In this document: one piece after another, positions 58,934-64,000 of the stretch
Layout: each line of letters starts with the position of its first letter
Numbering within the stretch: the stretch's first letter is position 1
The notes under the pieces: generated by a model
The model's input: only the letters and a program-made list of their open reading frames with translations
Told to the model about the DNA's origin: nothing
The model's database searches: none
Origin: Streptomyces capillispiralis
GTDB lineage: Bacteria; Actinomycetota; Actinomycetes; Streptomycetales; Streptomycetaceae
NCBI RefSeq assembly: GCF_007829875.1
Contig: NZ_VIWV01000001.1
Span: forward strand, 558,001 to 622,000
Length of the DNA stretch: 64,000 nucleotides
Reading direction: 5' to 3'
Position numbers and translations under genes: made by a program

Positions 58934-59833
58934 ATGAACAGGTCTGCGAACCGCTCCCTCCGGACAGCGGTGCTCACAAGTCTTCTGCTGCTCCTGTCCA
59001 CGGCCTGCGGCGAGGCCGCGAAAGGGGTACAGGAAGGCCCGGCTTACCCGACCAAGAAACAGCATGCACTCCTGTGGCAGGCACAGTCGATCCTGGTCGG
59101 GAAGTGCATGCGTGAGCGCGGGTATTTCTACGAGGTCGACAACGGCAAAAGCCTGCCCGCCCGAGACGGATTCCCTTTCGGTATCGAGAGCGTCGCCTGG
59201 GCCGAGAAGTACGGCTTCACGGACCCCGGCACCGTGCAGGAGGGGCGTGCCCGGACGGGAAATCCGAATCAGCGGTACTACGAGACACTGACCAAGGAGA
59301 AGCAGGCGCGCTACATGGCGGCGCTTTACGGTGGTCGCCGCGACCTCGTCTCGGTAGAACTCGACAACGGAGCAGTCGTGAGTGCGAGCCGACGAGGGTG
59401 TAGCGCCGCTGCGGAGCGGGAGTTGTACGGCGACTTCTCCCGGTGGTTCACGCACAGCACGGTGGCGAGCCAACTCAAGTCGTCGGCGCTGTCCGCTGCC
59501 ATGAAGGATTCCGCCTATGTCAGGGCGACGCACGCCTGGGCCAGATGCGTGGCCGGCCTGGGTCATGAAGCCGACAGCCCTCAACAGCTCCGACAGTCGT
59601 TCGAAGAACGCAGGTCCGCCATGACGAAAGAGGACAGCGTCCGAATGGAGCGGACGCTCGCCGTCGCCGAGGCGACATGTGTTCGCCAGACAGAACTGGC
59701 ACGCACAGGAAAGAAGCTGCACGAAGTCCACCTGAAGAGGGTGGAGAAAAAGAAGCAGGCCCTGTTCCACACCTACCGCAGCATGTGGAACGGGGCCTTG
59801 AAGAAGTCACAGAAGATCATTCCTGGAGAATGA
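58934..59833 (+). CDS. Uncharacterised secreted lipoprotein
   Basis: 299 residues from ATG (GTG at 58928 possible). Signal peptide with lipobox LLSTAC at residues 21-26. The mature part has five scattered Cys, is helical and charged, and has a Lys-rich C-terminus (HLKRVEKKKQ, KKSQKIIPGE). I recognise no domain. Base composition is visibly lower in GC and uses more A/T-ending codons than neighbours. It lies between two IS relics, 19 bp before the I36 inhibitor gene, suggesting an acquired two-gene unit. Confidence 0.75.
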   Translation: MNRSANRSLRTAVLTSLLLLLSTACGEAAKGVQEGPAYPTKKQHALLWQAQSILVGKCMRERGYFYEVDNGKSLPARDGFPFGIESVAWAEKYGFTDPGTVQEGRARTGNPNQRYYETLTKEKQARYMAALYGGRRDLVSVELDNGAVVSASRRGCSAAAERELYGDFSRWFTHSTVASQLKSSALSAAMKDSAYVRATHAWARCVAGLGHEADSPQQLRQSFEERRSAMTKEDSVRMERTLAVAEATCVRQTELARTGKKLHEVHLKRVEKKKQALFHTYRSMWNGALKKSQKIIPGE

Positions 59834-59852
59834 TCACTGGAAGGGATGCATT

Positions 59853-60242
59853 GTGCGATCACTCCGTAGGGCCGCGACCGCGGTGGCGATGGCCACTCTG
59901 GCGTTGACCGGTACGTCCGTGGCGGGTGCCGGCAGCGCGTCTGCGGACACCCCTCACTGCCCGTCCGGCTATTTCTGCGCCTTCGAGCACGTGAACTTCA
60001 CGGGCACCGGTTACATGGCCGCAGGTTCCGACGCTTCCTGGCCCGAGTACATCAACCGCAAGGACTCTTCCTGGGCGAACGCCGGAATCACCGGTCCGGG
60101 CATTCCCGCCTGGGTCAAGGTCTACCCGCTCAACTTCCAGCTGGGCGCGTCCACCATCTGTCTCTCCCCCGGCCGGGAGGTCAGTCACCTGTCCTACGCC
60201 AACGACGGCGGCAGGTCGCACGGCTGGTACCACGGCTGCTGA
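59853..60242 (+). CDS. Secreted peptidase inhibitor, family I36 (SMI-like)
   Basis: 129 residues from GTG with GGAAGGGA 6 nt upstream. Sec signal peptide ending ASA before DTPHCPSG. The mature part (about 98 residues) has four cysteines, enough for two disulfides, and HCPSGYFCAFEHVNFTG, the signature of I36 inhibitors such as Streptomyces metalloproteinase inhibitor SMI, a crystallin-like fold. Likely inhibits secreted metalloproteases. The lipoprotein gene 19 nt upstream is probably co-transcribed. Followed by a strong terminator. Confidence 0.8.
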   Translation: MRSLRRAATAVAMATLALTGTSVAGAGSASADTPHCPSGYFCAFEHVNFTGTGYMAAGSDASWPEYINRKDSSWANAGITGPGIPAWVKVYPLNFQLGASTICLSPGREVSHLSYANDGGRSHGWYHGC

Positions 60243-60327
60243 CTTTCCCGCCCCATGAAGTGGGTGTCCCCACTCCGAGCGACATACTCAACGGCCCCGG
60301 CCGACTGCGCTGAGCGGGGGCGCGCAC

Positions 60328-60362
60328 GTGCCTGACCCGGCCGAGGCGGCCGGGTCAGGCAC
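60328..60362. terminator. Terminator hairpin after the I36 inhibitor gene
   Basis: GTGCCTGACCCGGCC (60328-60342) and GGCCGGGTCAGGCAC (60348-60362) form a perfect 15-bp stem with a 5-base loop, 85 bp after the stop codon. The remaining gap to 60631 holds no convincing gene. Confidence 0.75.
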
Positions 60363-60631
60363 TGCACGAGCTTCAACGCGGCGTCCGCGAGGGCGTCGCG
60401 CGCCACCTGACCGGACATGGGCCGCGGAGCAGACCGGCCGCCGATGTGTCCCGGATCGGGCGAACGCGGTTCGCAGCTGCGCCTGTTCAGGTGGCCGCGC
60501 CCGTCAGCCCTACATCGGGACCGACAACCACGTAGCGGATGCTGCGGGCGGAACACGCTGTGACAGCCGCACCTCCCGCCGGAACCGAGTACGGAACTCG
60601 TCGTCCGCGGCCTGCGCCGGATGCACGACCT

Positions 60632-60765
60632 TGCCCGTAAGGGCATCGCGCAGACCCAGCAGCTCGGGCGTCATCGCTGGGTGGTCGAGAGGACCGTGTC
60701 CTGGCCCGCCGGCTGTCGACGCCCAGCACCGCCGCTACGAGCGGAAGTCGGGACACTTCCTGGCC
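60632..60765 (+). mobile_element. IS5-family transposase relic, copy 2
   Basis: Only the C-terminal end of the transposase remains: LARKGIAQTQQLGRHRWVVE followed by RTVSWPAGCRR, then a frameshift by one inserted base and loss of the following YERK residues. It repeats copy 1 (58466-58588) over about 120 bp in direct orientation. 60766-60893 holds nothing further of note before xdhC. Confidence 0.65.
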
Positions 60766-60893
60766 CGAACGGCGTCTCAAGACGGTCGCCCTCCAGGTGA
60801 GGGTCGCCCGCTTTCCGCGGGACTCATGGCCCTCCGGAAGGGCCGGGAGCCGGCACTCGGCCCGGCCCCCGGCCCCTCCTCCCCCGCAGCCGC

Positions 60894-62030
60894 TCAGGCG
60901 ACCGCCGCCGTGTCCCGCGTGTCGTGGTGGATCGGTGTTCCCGTGTCCGTCAGCGGGACGCCCGTGCCGCCCCGGCGGGCCGCGACGATCTCCGCGGCGA
61001 TGGACAGGGCCGTCTCCTCCGGTGTGCGCGCGCCGAGGTCGAGGCCGATCGGCGACCTGAGGCGGGCCAGGTCCCGTTCGCTCACGCCCGCCTCACGCAG
61101 CCGCCGCTCGCGGTCGGCATGGGTGCGGCGCGAGCCCATCGCGCCCACGAACGCCACCGGCAGCCCCAGGGCCACCTCCAGCAGCGGCACGTCGAACTTC
61201 GCGTCGTGAGTGAGCACGCACAGCACCGTGCGGGCGTCGGTCGCGGTGCTCCGCAGATAGCGGTGCGGCCAGTCGACCACGATCTCGTCGGCCTCCGGGA
61301 AGCGGGCCCGGGTGGCGAAGACCGGCCGGGCGTCGCAGACCGTGACGTGGTGGCCGAGGAACTTGCCCACCCGCACCAGCGCCGCCGCGAAGTCGATCGC
61401 GCCGAAGACGATCATGCGGGGCGGCGGCACCGACGACTCCACCAGCAGGGTCAGCCCGCCCGGGCAGTACGACCCGTCCGCCGCGAGGGCGACCGTGCCG
61501 GTGCGTCCGGCGTCCAGCAGGGCCCCGGCCTCCCCTGCCGCCGCCCGGTCCAGCTCCGGGAGCCCGCCGAGGCCGCCCTCGTACGTCCCGTCCGGGCGGA
61601 CGAGGAGCGCGCCGCCGAGGAGATCCGCCGGGCCCTCGACGACCCGGGCGAGTGCGGTCGGACCGCCCTGGACGACCGAGGACAGCGCCGTCCGCAGCAC
61701 CTGCCGGACGGGGGCCTGCGCGCCGACCGGGGTCACCATGATGTCGATGACCCCGCCGCAGGTCAGGCCCACCGCGAAGGCGTCCTCGTCGCTGTAGCCG
61801 AACCGCTCGACGCGGGTCAGGCCGTCTTCGAGGGCCCGGCCGCACAGCTCGTACACCGCGCCCTCCACGCAGCCGCCGGAGACCGAGCCGATCGCCGTGC
61901 CCTCACTGTCGACGGCGAGGGCGGCGCCGGGGCCGCGCGGTGCGCTGCCGCCCACGGACACCACCGTGGCCACCGCGAAGGCGCGGCCCTCGGTCAGCCA
62001 GCGGTGCAGCTCACCGGCGATGTCAAACAC
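60894..62030 (-). CDS. xdhC: XdhC-family molybdenum cofactor insertion chaperone
   Basis: 378 residues from GTG, GGGAGG upstream. XdhC/CoxI domain (ATVVSVGGSAPRGPGAALAV, GSVSGGCVEGAVYE, LTCGGVIDIMV) then a Rossmann domain (MIVFGAIDFAAALVRVGKFL, LPVAFVGAMGSRRTHADR). It binds the matured molybdenum cofactor and loads it into the xanthine dehydrogenase-type enzyme encoded just upstream. The start overlaps the end of that gene by 8 bp, showing coupling. Confidence 0.88.
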   Translation of the reverse strand: MFDIAGELHRWLTEGRAFAVATVVSVGGSAPRGPGAALAVDSEGTAIGSVSGGCVEGAVYELCGRALEDGLTRVERFGYSDEDAFAVGLTCGGVIDIMVTPVGAQAPVRQVLRTALSSVVQGGPTALARVVEGPADLLGGALLVRPDGTYEGGLGGLPELDRAAAGEAGALLDAGRTGTVALAADGSYCPGGLTLLVESSVPPPRMIVFGAIDFAAALVRVGKFLGHHVTVCDARPVFATRARFPEADEIVVDWPHRYLRSTATDARTVLCVLTHDAKFDVPLLEVALGLPVAFVGAMGSRRTHADRERRLREAGVSERDLARLRSPIGLDLGARTPEETALSIAAEIVAARRGGTGVPLTDTGTPIHHDTRDTAAVA

Positions 62031-64000
62031 CGGGGCCTCCCGCCTCCAGGACCCGGTCCGGGCGGATGGGCAGGTGGCGGTGGCGCACCCCGGTCGCGTG
62101 CCAGACCGCGTTGGCGACGGCCGCCGCGGCGCCCACGATGCCGACCTCGCCGATGCCCTTGATGCCGACCGGGTCGTCGGGGTCCGGGTCGTCCACCCAG
62201 TCCGCCTCGACCAGCGGCACGTCGGCGTGTGTCGCGACGTGGTATCCGGCCAGGTCGGGGCCGTAGAGGCCGCCCGAGGCACGGTCGCGGACCGCCTCCT
62301 CGTGCAGGGCCATGGAGATGCCCCAGACCATGCCGCCGGTGAGCTGGCCGCGTGCGGTGAGCGGGTTGACGATCCGGCCCGCCGCGAAGATGCCCAGCAT
62401 CCGGCGCACCCGCACCTCGCCGGTGGTGACGTCCACGGCGACCTCGGCGAACTGCGCCCCGTAGGAGTGCCGTTCCTTCTGCGCGAGGGCGCCGATGGCG
62501 GCGGTGGTGTCGGAGCGCACCGTGATGCCCTCCGGCGGCACGGTGCCCGACGGGACGAGCCGGTCCCGCAGTTCCTCGGCGGCGGCCGTGACCGCCCAGG
62601 ACCAGGAGCGTGTGCCCATGGAGCCGCCCGCGATCCCCGCCGGGCCGAAGTCGCTGTCGCCGATCCGCACCCGGACCCGGCCGGGGGCCACACCGAGGGC
62701 GTCGGCGGCGACCAGGGTGAGCGCGGTACGGGCCCCGGTGCCGATGTCGGCCGCCGCGATGCGCACCGTGAAGGTGCCGTCCGCCTCGGCGGTCACCGCG
62801 GCCGTCGACGGGAGGGCGCCCGCCGGGAAGGACGCCGCGGCCGTGCCGGTGCCGAGCAGCCAGCGCCCCTCGCGGCGCACCCCGGGGCGCGGGTCGCGGT
62901 CGGCCCAGCCGAAGCGCCGGGCGCCCTCGCGGAAGCAGGCGGCGAGGTTGCGGCCGGCGAACGGCAGCCCGGAGACGGGGCCCACCTCGGGCTCGTTGCG
63001 CAGCCGCAGTTCGATCGGGTCGAGTCCGCACCGCTCGGCCAGTTCGTCGAGCGCCGCCTCCAGCGCGAACGACCCGGGCGCCTCGCCCGGACCGCGCATC
63101 CACGTCGGGGACGGCACGTCGAGCCGTACGACCTCGTTCGCGGTGCGGTGGGCGTCGGCGTCGTACATCACGCGTGCCACGCCGGCGCTCGGCTCGACGA
63201 ACTCCCAGATCGTCGAGGTCCGGCTCAGCGAGCGGTGGTCCAGGGCGCGCAGCCGGCCGTCGGGGCCGGCGCCGAGCCGGACGCGCTGGGTGGTGGGGCT
63301 GCGGTAGCCGGTGAGCGAGAACATCTGACGGCGGGTCAGGACGACGCGGACCGGGCGTCGCAGGACGGTCGCGGCCATCACGGCGGACACCTGGTGGGCC
63401 CGGATGCCCTTGCTGCCGAAGCCGCCGCCGACGTGCTCGGAGCGCACCCGCACCGCGGAGGCGTCCAGGGAGAACATCCGGGCGAGTTCGTCGGCGACCC
63501 AGGTCGTGCCCTGGTTGGAGTCGACGACCTCGAGCCGGCCGCCGTCCCACCGGGCGGTCGCCGCGTGCGGCTCCATCATGGCGTGGTGTTCCTCGGGCGT
63601 GGTGTACTCCACGTCCACCACGTGGGCGGAGGCGGCGAGTTCGGCCTCCAGGTCGCCCTTCTGCGTCACCCCGGGCATGTGCCCGTCCACCGGGTAGGCG
63701 TCCGGGCGGTCGGCGGCGAGTTCGATGTCGTGCGGCTCCCGCTCGTAGGTGACGACGAGCGCCTCGGCGGCCTCCCGGGCCTGCTCGGGCGTCTCGGCGA
63801 CGACGAGCGCGACGGGCCATCCGGCGTGCGGGACGCGGTCGTTCTGGAAGACCGCGCACGTCGGGTCCGGCGGTACGCCCATACTGCCTATGTAGTCGGT
63901 GTGCAGGCGCGGGGCGTTGCCGTGGTGCAGGACGGTCAGCACGCCCGGCATGTCGAGCACGGGGGCGGTCTCGACGGAGAGGATCCTGCCGCGGGCGACC
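62023..64000 (-). CDS. Xanthine dehydrogenase-family molybdopterin-binding subunit (5' end outside window)
   Basis: At least 658 residues; the N-terminus lies beyond base 64000 (the frame stays open to the window edge, so the ATG at 63960 is internal). Molybdenum hydroxylase large-subunit motifs: VEYTTPEEHHAMMEPHAATA, VGGGFGSKG, MRGPGEAPGSFALE, and the active-site region GIKGIGEVGIVGAAAAVANAV with its catalytic Glu. It hydroxylates a purine, aldehyde or N-heterocycle. The FAD and 2Fe-2S subunits should lie upstream, past the window. XdhC is encoded directly downstream. Confidence 0.88.
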   Translation of the reverse strand, partial: VARGRILSVETAPVLDMPGVLTVLHHGNAPRLHTDYIGSMGVPPDPTCAVFQNDRVPHAGWPVALVVAETPEQAREAAEALVVTYEREPHDIELAADRPDAYPVDGHMPGVTQKGDLEAELAASAHVVDVEYTTPEEHHAMMEPHAATARWDGGRLEVVDSNQGTTWVADELARMFSLDASAVRVRSEHVGGGFGSKGIRAHQVSAVMAATVLRRPVRVVLTRRQMFSLTGYRSPTTQRVRLGAGPDGRLRALDHRSLSRTSTIWEFVEPSAGVARVMYDADAHRTANEVVRLDVPSPTWMRGPGEAPGSFALEAALDELAERCGLDPIELRLRNEPEVGPVSGLPFAGRNLAACFREGARRFGWADRDPRPGVRREGRWLLGTGTAAASFPAGALPSTAAVTAEADGTFTVRIAAADIGTGARTALTLVAADALGVAPGRVRVRIGDSDFGPAGIAGGSMGTRSWSWAVTAAAEELRDRLVPSGTVPPEGITVRSDTTAAIGALAQKERHSYGAQFAEVAVDVTTGEVRVRRMLGIFAAGRIVNPLTARGQLTGGMVWGISMALHEEAVRDRASGGLYGPDLAGYHVATHADVPLVEADWVDDPDPDDPVGIKGIGEVGIVGAAAAVANAVWHATGVRHRHLPIRPDRVLEAGGPGV

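Noticed and set aside
63960..63960. ATG at 63960 as start of the molybdenum hydroxylase
   Set aside because: The reading frame continues upstream to the window edge with family-like sequence, and subunits of this type are longer.

Overview
The window is high-GC actinobacterial DNA, almost certainly from a Streptomyces. Evidence: codons ending in G or C, Tat-exported glycosidases, a DtxR-type iron box, SigR-type promoters (GGAAT-N18-GTT), many ECF, ROK, LacI and TetR regulators, and a Streptomyces-type I36 peptidase inhibitor. The mix of accessory metabolism, broken genes and IS relics fits a chromosome arm rather than the core.

Region 1 (1-7.4 kb and 22.6-37.0 kb) is a split L-rhamnose system. 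Secreted enzymes (two GH106-like proteins and a GH127-type arabinofuranosidase) lie at the left. The centre holds a LacI regulator, mutarotase RhaM and importer RhaSQPT on the minus strand, divergent from RhaI, the aldolase/dehydrogenase fusion RhaD, and RhaB on the plus strand. LutABC follows directly. Together they take polymer-derived rhamnose through rhamnulose-1-phosphate and lactaldehyde to lactate and pyruvate. Four promoters with the same layout (TTGAC-type -35, 17-18 bp, TAGC/TAAC/TTAGC-type -10) each have a TGAAWCGWTTCA-like operator just downstream, so one LacI protein probably controls them all.

Region 2 (7.4-22.6 kb) holds a HAD phosphatase, two FUSC-type membrane proteins, an epimerase, a ROK regulator, an APH-fold kinase, an EF-G-binding FBP protein, a lactonase remnant, an iron-box-controlled DUF2470 protein, a TetR/BM3-like P450 pair, a PIG-L deacetylase coupled to an ECF41-type sigma factor, and an S33 peptidase. 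A gene-free gap at 9755-10148 can fold into a multibranched RNA.

Region 3 (37-51.9 kb) holds an ABC/FtsX exporter, a cupin, an ECF sigma factor with a Met/His-rich membrane protein, a PepSY protein, a peptide deformylase, and redox genes. Among the last, thioredoxin and a small TPR protein each have a SigR-like promoter. There is also an aldehyde dehydrogenase, a second LacI, a TetR/FMN-reductase pair with twin operators, and a DsbA fragment joined to an intact CcdA gene.

Region 4 (52-58.2 kb) is a LysR-centred cluster (amine oxidase, zinc alcohol dehydrogenase, a 93-aa protein, DinB, a broken carboxymuconolactone decarboxylase, SDR, OsmC) with a repeated LysR-type site in front of both arms. 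Region 5 (58.2-60.9 kb) is a scarred insertion zone: two near-identical transposase relics flank a lipoprotein and an I36 inhibitor, next to an XRE regulator fragment. The window ends in xdhC and a partial molybdenum hydroxylase. No rRNA, tRNA, CRISPR array or intact IS was seen.
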